64,000 bases of DNA from an uncultured Saprospiraceae bacterium (lineage in GTDB: Bacteria; Bacteroidota; Bacteroidia; Chitinophagales; Saprospiraceae): contig CALDGQ010000057.1 of the NCBI GenBank assembly GCA_937941765.1, positions 1 to 64,000 on the forward strand, written 5' to 3'. The notes under the pieces are model-generated. The model saw only the letters and a program-made list of their open reading frames with translations. It was not told the origin of the DNA and did not search any database. Shown here one piece after another: positions 9,920-20,598 of this stretch. The number at the start of each line of letters is the position of its first letter. Within the stretch, counting starts at the first letter, position 1. Both the position numbers and the translations under genes were made by a program.

Positions 9920-12900
9920 ATGAGACCAGTATCATCCATGCATAACCTACTTTTATGTGTGATTTTCCTTGTTTTTTGGTTACAACCAACGACTGCCTAT
10001 ACTCAGATGAGTGTGGAGTGGGATCGTACTATTGGTGGTACTGGATTTGATGAGATGAATGATGTAGTCAAATGCCCCGACGGAAATTATTTGGTACTCG
10101 GAGGTGTTTCTTCACTACCCAACGCACCCGCTGGTCCTATTTCTGCAGCTGCATATAATGCATGGGGAGGAGACGATTATTGGTTGGCAAAATATGATCC
10201 GAATGGTAATAAATTGTGGGACAGAAGATATGGAAATGATGGTGTTGATAAACCTTTTCAGATTCTAGAATTATCAGATGGAAATTATTTATTAGTGGGT
10301 CAATCAAATTCTGAACCGGATCCTTTAGGTTCCAAAACAGCACCGCATTATGGTTTGGGGGATGCACTCGATTATTGGATAGTGAAAGTTGATGGAAATG
10401 GAAATCAACTTTGGGATGCTTCCTATGGAGGTCATTTTCAAGAAGAATTGCCAAGGGCTATTGAAACAAGTGACGGCGGCCTATTAATTGGTGGTCGAAG
10501 TAATTCACCTATAAGTGGTGTGAAATCACAAAATAATTATTCTGGTTCTCGTGATTATTGGGTTGTAAAAACAGATGCTGCTGGGGTTATGGATTGGGAT
10601 GTTAATATTGGAGGTTCTGGAACAGAAATATTTCATGATGTTATGGAAACATGTGATGGAGGATTTTTAATCGGTGGACATTCAGATTCTCCAATGGATA
10701 ATGATGTTATGGATGCCAATAGTGGTTCTATAGATTATTGGATTGTCAGATTAGATGCGGCTGGAAATAAAATTTGGGATCGAATGATTGGTTCTGGCAA
10801 TCAAGATCAATTTAGAAGATTTAAAGAATTGCCAGATTGTTCTATTGTTTTGGCTGGTTGGTCAGCTTCTGGAGTAGGAGGGGATAAGACAGAGTCAACA
10901 AACGGTGGTATCGATTATTGGCTATACGCAATGGAACAAGATGGAACTTATATTTGGGATAAAACAATCGGTGGAAATAACACAGACCAATTACAATCAA
11001 TTACTTGTAATAATAAAGGAGATTTGGTGTTAATTGGTTTGTCTGATTCAGAAGTTACAGGTGATAAAACAGAAACGACAAATGGTAGCCATGATTTTTG
11101 GATTGTTGTTGCAGACGACGTTGATGGAACTGTATTGTTTGATAAAACACTTGGAGGTTCCGGTGTTGAACTTCCAAATCAGATTATTCAGTGCGATGAT
11201 TGTAGTTACTTAGCAATCGGAATCACTACCTCATCAACTTCAGGAGATGTCTCTGGAAGTAATTACGGTCCTCAAGATGGTTGGTTCTTAAAAATGAATT
11301 CACAATTTACAGCCAGTCTCCCACCACTTATTCAATATTGCGATAATGAAGAATTAATTATGGATGCAACCATTCCAGGTTGTTCCAATTGTACTTATAC
11401 TTGGAGTGATGGATTTGTGGGTGCGGTAAATACTGTTCCAGCCAATTTGGTAAATCCTGTCGGTTATTATGAGGTGGAAGTTTGTGATGCATTTGGTTGT
11501 ACTTCTTCAGCTAGCACAAACGTTTCTGCAAAAACATCCTACATATTTAATATTCCTTTTGAATCATGTAACCCTGCCGATACTGGTACTGTAGAGATAT
11601 TGTTACAAACTTGGGATAATTGTGATTCTTTAATACGTGAAATAACAACACTGCTTCCTTCCTATGATATTTACGAATCTTATGAAACTTGTGATCCTGA
11701 TTCTGTTCAAACCTATATTGAGAACCTAACTACTGTCGATAATTGTGATAGTATCATGCGAAAAGAGTTTTTCCTTTTGATTTCTCACGATATCCACTTA
11801 ACAGATGCTTCTTGTAGTCCATTAGATACTGGAATTTTTATCCAAAATTTAATCAATATTGACGGTTGTGATAGTATGGTCACCACGGTGGTTTCACTTT
11901 TACCTTCACAAGAAACATTGGTTTTAGAAGGTAGTTGTAATCCAGCAGATACGGGAACGTTCATACAAGATTTAGAGACATTCCAAATGTGTGATAGCAC
12001 GGTAACAACAATCATATCGTTATTGCCATCACGAGATACAGTATTATTTGATGCAAGTTGTAATCCATCGGATACTGGAACATTTGTACAGGATTTAGAA
12101 ACGTTTCAAATGTGCGATAGTACTGTGACGACCATCATATCATTATTACCAACAAGCGATACATTATGGGTAGAAACGAGTTGTAATCCAGCAGATACAG
12201 TGACACAATATATAACGGAGCAAAATTATCTAGGCTGCGATAGTTTCATAACGATCATAACAGAGCTTTTACCAACAAGTGATACGTTATGGGTGGAAAC
12301 GAGTTGTAACCCAGCGGATACAGTTACGCAATATATAACGGAGCAAAATTACTTAGGCTGCGACAGCTTTATAACGATTGTAACAGAGCTTTTACCAGCA
12401 AGCGATACGTTATGGGTAGAAACGAGTTGTAATCCAGCAGATACAGTTACGCAATATATAACGGAGCAAAATTACTTAGGCTGCGACAGTTTCATAACGA
12501 TCATAACAGAGCTTTTACCAACAAGCGATACGTTATGGGTAGAAACCAGTTGTAATCCAGCGGATACAGTTACGCAATATATAACGGAGCAAAATTACTT
12601 AGGCTGCGACAGCTTCATAACGATCGTAACAGAGCTTTTGCCAACAAGCGATACGTTATGGGTAGAAACGAGTTGTAATCCAGCGGATACAGTTACGCAA
12701 TTTATAACGGAGCAAAATTATCTAGGCTGCGACAGTTTCATAACGATCATAACAGAGCTTTTACCGACAAGCGATACATTATGGGTAGAAACGAGTTGTA
12801 ATCCAGCGGATACAGTTACGCAATATATAACGGAGCAAAATTACTTAGGCTGCGACAGTTTTATAACGATCATAACAGAGCTTTTACCAACAAGCGATAC

Positions 12901-15900
12901 GTTATGGGTGGAAACAAGTTGTAATCCAGCAGATACAGTTACGCAATATATAACGGAGCAAAATTACTTAGGCTGCGACAGTTTTATAACGATCATAACA
13001 GAGCTTTTACCAACAAGCGATACGTTGTGGGTAGAAACGAGTTGTAATCCAGCGGATACAGTTACGCAATATATAACGGAGCAAAATTATCTAGGCTGCG
13101 ATAGTTTCATAACGATCATAACAGAGCTTTTACCAACAAGCGATACGTTATGGGTAGAAACGAGTTGTAATCCAGCAGATACAGTTACGCAATATATAAC
13201 GGAGCAAAATTACTTAGGCTGCGACAGTTTCATAACGATCATAACAGAGCTTTTGCCAGCAAGTGATATGTTATGGGTAGAAACCAGTTGTAATCCAGCA
13301 GATACAGTTACGCAATATATAACGGAGCAAAATTACTTAGGCTGCGACAGTTTTATAACGATCATAACAGAGCTTTTGCCAGCAAGTGATACGTTATGGG
13401 TAGAAACCAGTTGTAATCCAGCAGATACAGTTACGCAATATATAACGGAGCAAAATTATCTAGGCTGCGATAGTTTTATAACAATTGTAACAGAGCTTTT
13501 ACCAACAAGCGATACGTTATGGGTAGAAACGAGTTGTAATCCAACGGATACAGTTACGCAATATATAACGGAGCAAAATTATCTAGGCTGCGACAGTTTC
13601 ATAACGATCATAACAGAGCTTTTACCATCTAGCGATACATTGATATTTGAAACAACATGTAATCCAGATTCAGCGATTACGTATAATGAAATGTGGTTCA
13701 ATCGATTCGGATGCGATTCATTGGTGACAATAGAGTACACATTGTTGCCTTCAAGTGATACTTTGATAAATATGGGAACCTGCAATCCTGATTCTGTAGG
13801 AATGTACACGGAAAATTGGATTAATATATATGGTTGCGATAGTACTGTAAATATTGAACTTACTTTACTGCCAACATCAGATACACTGCTCTTTAATTAT
13901 TCTTGTAATCCGGTTGATACTGGACTATTTATCAATATCGTTCCAAATCAGTTTGGTTGCGACAGTACCATTTCGACTCAAATTACACTGGCAGAATCCT
14001 ATGAATATGATACCATGACGAGTTCATGTAATCCTGCAGATACAGGTTGGGTGACGAATGTCTATCAAAGCGTTTTGATGTGTGATAGTATCGAGCATGT
14101 CTACACAGCATTATTAGATTCAAATTTTGTTCAAATTTTCCTTGAAACTTGTGATCCATTTCAAGCTCCATTGGTAGAAGAAAGTTATATTAATGAAGCT
14201 GGCTGTGATAGTTTGGTACTGACTTTTTATGATTTCGTGCCATTGGACACGGTTTTTATTCCGCAAACAGATTGTGATATTGCAAATGTTGGAATAGAAA
14301 TCACGACAGAACAAACAATCGATGGTTGTGATAGTACCACTGTAATTGAAACAACTTTTGCTTCAGCTGATACAACCTATGTCCCAATTTCAATAACTTG
14401 CAATGCTGCGAATGCAGGAATTTTCGAAGATACTTATCCAACAGCAGCATGCGATAGTGTTGTTATCATTCAAATAGATTTTGTTCCTCTGGATACCGTA
14501 TTTGTAAGTCAAACTGATTGTGATATATCAAATGTTGGTGTTGAAATAACGAACGAAATAACTCAAGCAGGTTGTGATAGTATAACGGTAATCGAGACAA
14601 CGTTCTCCGATGCAGACACGACCTATTTACCAATCACGACAACATGTGTGTTTGGATCAGCGGGCATATTTGAAACGATATATCCAACAACAGGCTGTGA
14701 TAGTGTTGTTGTTGAACAAATTGACTATGCGCCATTAGACACCGTATTTGTAAGTCAGACTGATTGCGATATGGCAAATATCGGCGTTGTAATAAACAAT
14801 GAAATTACGTCAGCAGGTTGTGATAGTGTAACGGTAATTGAGACAACGTTCTCCGATGCAGACACGACCTATTTACCAATCACGACAACATGTGTATCCG
14901 GATCGGCCGGCATATTTGAAACGATATATCCAACCTTGGGCTGCGATAGTGTTGTTGTGGAGCAAATTGATTATGCGCCATTAGACACCGTATATGTAAG
15001 TCAAACTGATTGTGATATGGCAAATATCGGCCTTGTGGTAAACAATGAAATTACGTCAGCAGGTTGTGATAGTGTAACGGTAATTGAGACAACGTTCTCC
15101 GATGCAGACACGACCTATTTACCAATCACTACAACATGTGTGTTTGGATCGGCCGGCATATTTGAAACGATATATCCAACAACAGGCTGTGATAGTGTTG
15201 TTGTTGAACAAATTGACTATGCGCCATTAGACACCGTATATGTAAGTCAAGCTGATTGCGATATGGCAAATATCGGAGTTGTGATAAACAATGAAATTAC
15301 GTCAGCAGGTTGTGATAGTGTAACGGTAATTGAGACAACGTTCTCCGATGCAGACACGACCTATTTACCAATCACTACAACATGTGTGTTTGGGTCAGCG
15401 GGCATATTTGAAACGATATATCCAACAACAGGCTGTGATAGTATTGTTGTAGAACAAATAGATTATGCACCATTAGACACAGTATTTGTAAATCAGACTG
15501 ATTGTGATATGGTAAATATCGGCGTTGTAATAAACAATGAAATTACGTCAGCAGGTTGTGATAGTGTAACGGTAATTGAGACAACGTTCTCCGATTCGGA
15601 CACGACCTATTTGCCGATCACCACAACGTGTATATCAGGTTTAGCGGGCATATTTGAGACGGTTTATCCAACAACAGGCTGCGATAGTGTTGTTGTGGAG
15701 CAAATTGACTATGCGCCATTAGATACAGTATATGTATCACAAACTGATTGTGATATGGCGAATATCGGAATTATAATAAACAATGAAATTACGTCAGCAG
15801 GCTGTGATAGTGTAACGGTAATTGAGACAACGTTCTCCGATTCGGACACGACCTATTTGCCGATCACTACAACGTGTATATCAGGTTTAGCCGGAATATT

Positions 15901-17836
15901 TGAAACAGTTTATCCAACAACAGGCTGCGATAGTGTTGTTGTGGAGCAAATTGACTATGCGCCATTAGACACGGTATATATATCACAAGCTGATTGTGAT
16001 ATGGCGAATATCGGCGTTATAATAAACAATGAAATTACGTCAGCAGGTTGTGATAGTGTAACGGTAATTGAGACAACGTTCTCCGATTCGGACACGACCT
16101 ATTTGCCGATCACCACAACGTGTATATCAGGTTTAGCGGGCATATTTGAGACGGTTTATACAACGACAGGCTGCGATAGTGTTGTTGTGGAGCAAATTGA
16201 TTTTGCACCGTTGGATACGGTATTTGTAAATCTGAGTAGTTGTGATATGGCGGATGTAGGAATCGATGTATCAACTGAAATGACACTTGAAGGTTGTGAT
16301 AGCACAACAGTAATCGAGACTATTTTTGCATCGGCAGATACCACTTATCTACCAGTTATTACTTCTTGTAATCCTAATGATGCAGGAATTTTTGAGACTT
16401 TGATAGCTACTCCAACTTGTGATAGCTTAGTGATTGAAACGATATTATTTGAGCCATTAGATACTGCATTTGTGCAAGAATATACTTGTGATCCATTGAA
16501 TGCAGGAATTTTTATTACTACAATTGGGACTGCCGATGGATGTGATAGTTCGACTGTATTAACCATCGAATTTGTTGATACCATATTCAATGAAGTGAAT
16601 TTAGTAAGTTGTAATTTGGTAGATGAAGGAATGGATACTACCTATTTTATAACACCACTTGGATGTGATAGTATTGTGTACACGAATATAACTTATAGTC
16701 CTGGATACTTGAGTATTGATACTCTGACAAGTTGTAACCCATTAGATACTGGAACTGTAATTAATTTATATCCGAATATAGATGGGTGCGACAGTTTGGA
16801 ATTATTTGTAACAACGTTGTTGGAAAGCACCCAATATTCTCTAATGAAGATGACGTGCGACTCCACTGAAATTGGTTTCCGTACAGATACATTGGTGAAT
16901 TATGTTGGATGTGATAGTTTATTATTCATTACCACCATGCTAGCTCCTCCATCTGAAAGTTATGATATCGACTATACTTGTGATCCTCAGGAGGTAATGT
17001 CGGATACAATGAAGACAACTAACTTTATGGGTTGTGATAGTTTGATTATCACCGCAATTGAATTGTTGCAATTAGACATGGGGCTTTCTGCAGATCCGAT
17101 AAGTTGTGCGGAGGACACAGATGGTGTTATTTGGATAGATTCTGTTATGAATGGAACCTCACCATATAGTTATGCGGTAGACGGTCAATCATTCCAACAA
17201 ATTCCAATAATAGTAGGACAGTCAGAAGGGTGGCATGAAGTGATGGTGCAAGATGCAAATGGTTGTACATCGACCGATTCAATTTTGATAGATGGTCCAA
17301 TACCAGTAGATGTTGAATTGGATCAGACAATTGTTTTAGATTTAGGTGAAAGCGTCCAGATAGATTTACAAAACACGAATCAATTAGATACCTTCTACTG
17401 GAATAATCCAGCGATTTTGTCTTGCGAATTTTGTCCAGACCCTATTGTTACACCTACATCAAGTACCACTCTGCAATTGACAACCATCGATTTAAATGGA
17501 TGTCAATCCGTTGCACATATCATTGTTGGTGTTCAAAAAACAAATTTAGCCTATGTTCCTAACGTCTTTTCACCAAATGGAGATGGCTTTAATGACGAAT
17601 TGACGATTTATATTGGTGCAGGAATTGAAAAAGTTAAATTATTTAGAATTTATGATCGTTGGGGAGAAGATGTCTTCACTTTAATGGATTATGATGAAAA
17701 TATTCCTGGATCAGGTTGGGATGGGACATTTAGAGGAGAAGTTATGAATCCAGAGGTATTTGTTTACTATGCAGAACTGGAGTTAGTGGACGGATCCATC
17801 GAGATAATGGAGGGGTCAATCACCTTAATTCGATGA
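9920..17836 (+). CDS. Giant Cys-pair repeat adhesin-like protein with gliding-motility-type (T9SS type B) C-terminus
   Basis: About 2638 residues. I prefer an ATG at 9920 (9902 and 9938 are possible) because it leads into a signal peptide ending near TAYTQ; the TTG at 9884 is less likely. Residues ~30-480 hold about seven blades of the type WDKTIGG...GDLVLIG...DYWIVK, probably a beta-propeller. About 45 modules of 41 residues follow, each with a Cys in SCNPADT and a Cys in GCDS, probably one disulfide per module. Near residue 2395 there is a SprB-like domain (SCAEDTDG...), then an Ig-like domain. The C-terminus is the CHU_C type B sorting domain (VPNVFSPNGDGFNDE, IYDRWGE). A surface adhesin or gliding-related filament is the likely role, by analogy with SprB-type proteins. 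Confidence 0.9.
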   Translation: MRPVSSMHNLLLCVIFLVFWLQPTTAYTQMSVEWDRTIGGTGFDEMNDVVKCPDGNYLVLGGVSSLPNAPAGPISAAAYNAWGGDDYWLAKYDPNGNKLWDRRYGNDGVDKPFQILELSDGNYLLVGQSNSEPDPLGSKTAPHYGLGDALDYWIVKVDGNGNQLWDASYGGHFQEELPRAIETSDGGLLIGGRSNSPISGVKSQNNYSGSRDYWVVKTDAAGVMDWDVNIGGSGTEIFHDVMETCDGGFLIGGHSDSPMDNDVMDANSGSIDYWIVRLDAAGNKIWDRMIGSGNQDQFRRFKELPDCSIVLAGWSASGVGGDKTESTNGGIDYWLYAMEQDGTYIWDKTIGGNNTDQLQSITCNNKGDLVLIGLSDSEVTGDKTETTNGSHDFWIVVADDVDGTVLFDKTLGGSGVELPNQIIQCDDCSYLAIGITTSSTSGDVSGSNYGPQDGWFLKMNSQFTASLPPLIQYCDNEELIMDATIPGCSNCTYTWSDGFVGAVNTVPANLVNPVGYYEVEVCDAFGCTSSASTNVSAKTSYIFNIPFESCNPADTGTVEILLQTWDNCDSLIREITTLLPSYDIYESYETCDPDSVQTYIENLTTVDNCDSIMRKEFFLLISHDIHLTDASCSPLDTGIFIQNLINIDGCDSMVTTVVSLLPSQETLVLEGSCNPADTGTFIQDLETFQMCDSTVTTIISLLPSRDTVLFDASCNPSDTGTFVQDLETFQMCDSTVTTIISLLPTSDTLWVETSCNPADTVTQYITEQNYLGCDSFITIITELLPTSDTLWVETSCNPADTVTQYITEQNYLGCDSFITIVTELLPASDTLWVETSCNPADTVTQYITEQNYLGCDSFITIITELLPTSDTLWVETSCNPADTVTQYITEQNYLGCDSFITIVTELLPTSDTLWVETSCNPADTVTQFITEQNYLGCDSFITIITELLPTSDTLWVETSCNPADTVTQYITEQNYLGCDSFITIITELLPTSDTLWVETSCNPADTVTQYITEQNYLGCDSFITIITELLPTSDTLWVETSCNPADTVTQYITEQNYLGCDSFITIITELLPTSDTLWVETSCNPADTVTQYITEQNYLGCDSFITIITELLPASDMLWVETSCNPADTVTQYITEQNYLGCDSFITIITELLPASDTLWVETSCNPADTVTQYITEQNYLGCDSFITIVTELLPTSDTLWVETSCNPTDTVTQYITEQNYLGCDSFITIITELLPSSDTLIFETTCNPDSAITYNEMWFNRFGCDSLVTIEYTLLPSSDTLINMGTCNPDSVGMYTENWINIYGCDSTVNIELTLLPTSDTLLFNYSCNPVDTGLFINIVPNQFGCDSTISTQITLAESYEYDTMTSSCNPADTGWVTNVYQSVLMCDSIEHVYTALLDSNFVQIFLETCDPFQAPLVEESYINEAGCDSLVLTFYDFVPLDTVFIPQTDCDIANVGIEITTEQTIDGCDSTTVIETTFASADTTYVPISITCNAANAGIFEDTYPTAACDSVVIIQIDFVPLDTVFVSQTDCDISNVGVEITNEITQAGCDSITVIETTFSDADTTYLPITTTCVFGSAGIFETIYPTTGCDSVVVEQIDYAPLDTVFVSQTDCDMANIGVVINNEITSAGCDSVTVIETTFSDADTTYLPITTTCVSGSAGIFETIYPTLGCDSVVVEQIDYAPLDTVYVSQTDCDMANIGLVVNNEITSAGCDSVTVIETTFSDADTTYLPITTTCVFGSAGIFETIYPTTGCDSVVVEQIDYAPLDTVYVSQADCDMANIGVVINNEITSAGCDSVTVIETTFSDADTTYLPITTTCVFGSAGIFETIYPTTGCDSIVVEQIDYAPLDTVFVNQTDCDMVNIGVVINNEITSAGCDSVTVIETTFSDSDTTYLPITTTCISGLAGIFETVYPTTGCDSVVVEQIDYAPLDTVYVSQTDCDMANIGIIINNEITSAGCDSVTVIETTFSDSDTTYLPITTTCISGLAGIFETVYPTTGCDSVVVEQIDYAPLDTVYISQADCDMANIGVIINNEITSAGCDSVTVIETTFSDSDTTYLPITTTCISGLAGIFETVYTTTGCDSVVVEQIDFAPLDTVFVNLSSCDMADVGIDVSTEMTLEGCDSTTVIETIFASADTTYLPVITSCNPNDAGIFETLIATPTCDSLVIETILFEPLDTAFVQEYTCDPLNAGIFITTIGTADGCDSSTVLTIEFVDTIFNEVNLVSCNLVDEGMDTTYFITPLGCDSIVYTNITYSPGYLSIDTLTSCNPLDTGTVINLYPNIDGCDSLELFVTTLLESTQYSLMKMTCDSTEIGFRTDTLVNYVGCDSLLFITTMLAPPSESYDIDYTCDPQEVMSDTMKTTNFMGCDSLIITAIELLQLDMGLSADPISCAEDTDGVIWIDSVMNGTSPYSYAVDGQSFQQIPIIVGQSEGWHEVMVQDANGCTSTDSILIDGPIPVDVELDQTIVLDLGESVQIDLQNTNQLDTFYWNNPAILSCEFCPDPIVTPTSSTTLQLTTIDLNGCQSVAHIIVGVQKTNLAYVPNVFSPNGDGFNDELTIYIGAGIEKVKLFRIYDRWGEDVFTLMDYDENIPGSGWDGTFRGEVMNPEVFVYYAELELVDGSIEIMEGSITLIR
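12158..13633 (+). repeat. 12 near-identical 123-bp tandem repeats (41-residue modules)
   Basis: The word gatac(g/a)ttatgggt recurs every 123 bp from 12158 to 13511, giving 12 units. At protein level nearly all differences are at a few sites (IIT/IVT, LLPT/LLPA, YITE/FITE, SDM, NPTD). Silent variants such as acttaggctgcgac and atctaggctgcgat are shuffled among units, which suggests recombination or gene conversion within the array. Flanking modules at 11550-12157 and after 13634 are of the same type but strongly diverged. Confidence 0.95.
14603..16324 (+). repeat. 7 near-identical 246-bp higher-order repeats (dimers of the 41-residue module)
   Basis: The word ttctccga recurs at 14603, 14849, 15095, 15341, 15587, 15833 and 16079, an exact 246-bp period. 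Each unit holds two different Cys-pair modules, one with DTTYLPITTTC...TTGCDS and one with PLDTV(Y/F)VSQTDCD...SAGCDS. This is a dimeric expansion of the same 41-residue module found in the monomer array upstream. Confidence 0.95.
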
Positions 17837-18289
17837 CATTAAAAAAACATCATAATTGCACTTTATTTGATAATCTAATACTATCTTTAGAAATCATTGA
17901 TTATGAGAGTTTTAAACATATATTAATATTTTTTAAAGTATAAATTGCTTACTAACAGATACTGATAAGTTAATAATTCTCACCTTTGTTTTGATTCCAG
18001 ATCAAGTCCCACCTGAACTTTTGTTCTAAGGATCGGAATTATTTTATTTTGAAAACATTAACATAATTTCGTGGCATAATTTTATAGGATTAAGTCTAAA
18101 GAAGTAGTGTTAATTCGTTTTTTTTGATGAAATCAAGTTCTTTAATAAACATACTATAACGAAAAGACATATAACACGTTCCCTTTCGGGTATTAGTGGT
18201 ATATATTATTGACTTATAGCGAATAAGACATTATTTTTAAATGAATATTTACATCCAGACCCCTGATGTACTTAAAGCTAAGGTAACGC
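17837..18289. other. Leader region of the exopolysaccharide operon
   Basis: About 450 bp of AT-rich DNA without a gene, between the giant adhesin and the first exopolysaccharide gene. It should hold the operon promoter and possibly a long leader. I found no exact TAnnTTTG box and no strong terminator-like hairpin. Confidence 0.4.
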
Positions 18290-20518
18290 ATGGACATTAA
18301 TTACATATTAAATATCCTTAAGAGAAGGAGATGGCTCATACTTTTATGTGTGCTGATTCCTGCTATCGCAACATTTCTATTTGTATCAAGTTTGCCATAC
18401 AATTATAAATCTGAAGCAAAACTGTCTACAGGTATTATAGATTTTAAAGGAATGAACGTGGCAGAAGATGCTGGAGGGTTTTTGCAGCAATTTCAGATTG
18501 ACATGACCTTTTCCAACTTGAAACAGTTTATGGAATCCAGGAAAGCTGTGAAGTTTTTAACTTTTAGCTTACTTATACATGATTTGAATGCTTTGGACGG
18601 TAGAATTAATACGACGCCGTTTAGAATCATAAAGGAAGATGAGGATTTCAATCTATCCAATTACAACACTGGTGAAATGGTGAAGTATATGGAAACGCAA
18701 TTGGCAGATTTGATGGAGAATAATGTTGATGATAAAATTGAAATGGAAATCCAAGAAGTAGCAAAAGCATTCGAATATGATCATGAAGCTATTTTAAAAC
18801 AATTAAGTATTGAGCGACTAGGAGATGCCGATTATATGGGAATCGATTTTTTATCTGAGAACCCAGCTTTATCTCATTTTTCAATTTCCACTTATTGTGA
18901 TGAATTCTTACGTTACTATGAACATCTTCAGACTTATAAGTACAAACAAGATGTTGACTTTTATACAAATCAAGTAAATAGCAAAAAAGCATTGCTTGAT
19001 CGTAAGACAGACTCCTTAGCAAGTTACCGTAAGAATAAAAACTTAATTCACATCAACGCGCAGCAAACTTCAATTGTAAATCAAATCACTCAATTAGAAT
19101 TAGCAAGAGAAGAAGCCAACAAAGGAATTTTGGGTAAGGAGAAAGTGATTAATGATTTGAATAATTACATGCAGCAAAATAAACAAACGGAATACAATAG
19201 TGCTGCTCAAGAAATTTTGACGAGTGAAACAATGATTCGCTTGAAAAGAGAATTACAAGAGTTAATTACTTTGCAAGCTGCTTCTGAAAATCCTGCTTCT
19301 TATAATCAAAAAGTATTATTGAAGCAAAGACAAATGGATGCGGAAATAAAAAAGTATGCTGCGACTCAGTCTAAAGAAAGAGATGAAACTAAAAATCTAA
19401 ATGAAGATCTATTGCAACAGCGTATTGACGCAGAAATAGAATTATCAATAGCACGTGAAGGGGTTAAATCATATGATACAGAATTAAATCGATTGAGAAC
19501 AAAAGCCAATGCCTTGGTTTCAGATGATTCTTTTGTTGGTCAACTTGGTTCTGATATTTCATTACTAGAAAGTGAGTTTTTGGGAATGACAAAGGAGATG
19601 AACATTGCAAGATTGAAATTGCAAAACGCGAATATGCCAGTTCAGTTAATTCAAACTGCGACATTCCCTGACAAACCAGAGAATAAATTGTTGCCGATTT
19701 TAACAGCATTCGCTGGTATCGTAGGTGGTACGATTGCATGTGTTGCCATTTTCTTAGGAGCCTTCTTCGATACGACTTTAAACAACCCACATCAGTTTAC
19801 AAAATTTGCAGATGTTAGTTTGATAGGTTCGTTAAATGAATTACCAGAAAAGGATCTGGACTTGAAATATATTTTCAGTACCAATGGAGAAAACCCCAAA
19901 CTGGTGAATTTCAAAGAGTCGATTAGAAAGATCCGATATTGGGTGGAGTCGTCAGATGCTAGAACATTTTTATTCTCTAGTACCAAAGAGCAAGAGGGAA
20001 AAACATTCTTGATTGTAACCTTAGCATATGCGCTAACATTAAAAAACAAGAAAGTTTTATTGATTGATACCAACTTCAAAAACAATTCAATTACGAAGAT
20101 GTCGAAGAGAGATCGTAAAATCAATTTCTTGCATACAAGATTGATTGGAGAGAATAATTTGGCTAGTGAATTTGAATCGAAAAGAATTAAAAATGAGTTT
20201 AATCTAGACCATGTAGATATTATTGGAAACATGGGTGGTTCTAAATCACCTTCTGAAATTCTTGCTGGTAAAGATTTTAAAAACTTCATTGAAGAACTTA
20301 AAAAAGAATATGATTATATATTCTTAGAAGCTCCTTCTCTTAATAAATATTCTGATGCTCGTGAATTAGTGGAATTTGTTGATAAAATTATCGCTGTATT
20401 TTCTGCAAAAACAGAAATTAAAGTCGCTGACAAAGCTTCATTAGGTTACCTTCGTAGCTTGAATGAAAAATTTATGGGTGCCATCTTAAACAAGGTGGAT
20501 GTCAAGAATATGAACTAG
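18290..20518 (+). CDS. Wzc/GumC-type polysaccharide co-polymerase with degenerate tyrosine-kinase domain
   Basis: 742 residues. An N-terminal membrane helix (residues ~14-33) and a second one near 465-490 flank a long periplasmic coiled-coil region, the Wzz/GumC layout. The cytoplasmic part from ~540 is a CpsD/CapB-like P-loop domain. Its key motifs are altered: Walker A is STKEQEGKT (residues ~564-572), Walker A' is LLIDTNF, where BY-kinases have a second Asp, and Walker B is IFLEAPS, where an Asp is expected. The C-terminus ends NKVDVKNMN with no Tyr cluster. Chain-length control or export coupling of a surface polysaccharide is likely; kinase activity is doubtful. It starts the operon that continues with wzx-, glycosyltransferase- and wzy-like genes. 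Confidence 0.85.
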   Translation: MDINYILNILKRRRWLILLCVLIPAIATFLFVSSLPYNYKSEAKLSTGIIDFKGMNVAEDAGGFLQQFQIDMTFSNLKQFMESRKAVKFLTFSLLIHDLNALDGRINTTPFRIIKEDEDFNLSNYNTGEMVKYMETQLADLMENNVDDKIEMEIQEVAKAFEYDHEAILKQLSIERLGDADYMGIDFLSENPALSHFSISTYCDEFLRYYEHLQTYKYKQDVDFYTNQVNSKKALLDRKTDSLASYRKNKNLIHINAQQTSIVNQITQLELAREEANKGILGKEKVINDLNNYMQQNKQTEYNSAAQEILTSETMIRLKRELQELITLQAASENPASYNQKVLLKQRQMDAEIKKYAATQSKERDETKNLNEDLLQQRIDAEIELSIAREGVKSYDTELNRLRTKANALVSDDSFVGQLGSDISLLESEFLGMTKEMNIARLKLQNANMPVQLIQTATFPDKPENKLLPILTAFAGIVGGTIACVAIFLGAFFDTTLNNPHQFTKFADVSLIGSLNELPEKDLDLKYIFSTNGENPKLVNFKESIRKIRYWVESSDARTFLFSSTKEQEGKTFLIVTLAYALTLKNKKVLLIDTNFKNNSITKMSKRDRKINFLHTRLIGENNLASEFESKRIKNEFNLDHVDIIGNMGGSKSPSEILAGKDFKNFIEELKKEYDYIFLEAPSLNKYSDARELVEFVDKIIAVFSAKTEIKVADKASLGYLRSLNEKFMGAILNKVDVKNMN

Positions 20519-20598
20519 ACAAAAGACTTACGCTCAAAAACAGCCCCTTGACCCTAACTATTAAATAATATAAACACACAGTTTATAACTGTAACTCA

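Noticed and set aside
12158-13633. CRISPR-like regular repeats
   Set aside because: There are no unique spacers. The 123-bp units are contiguous, in frame, and encode 41-residue modules.
1-16324. Common origin of the two 246-bp periods (HYR array at 3-748 and dimer array at 14603-16324)
   Set aside because: The 82-residue units have different motifs (CGN and GCDYSQTW against paired GCDS). Equal length is most likely coincidence.
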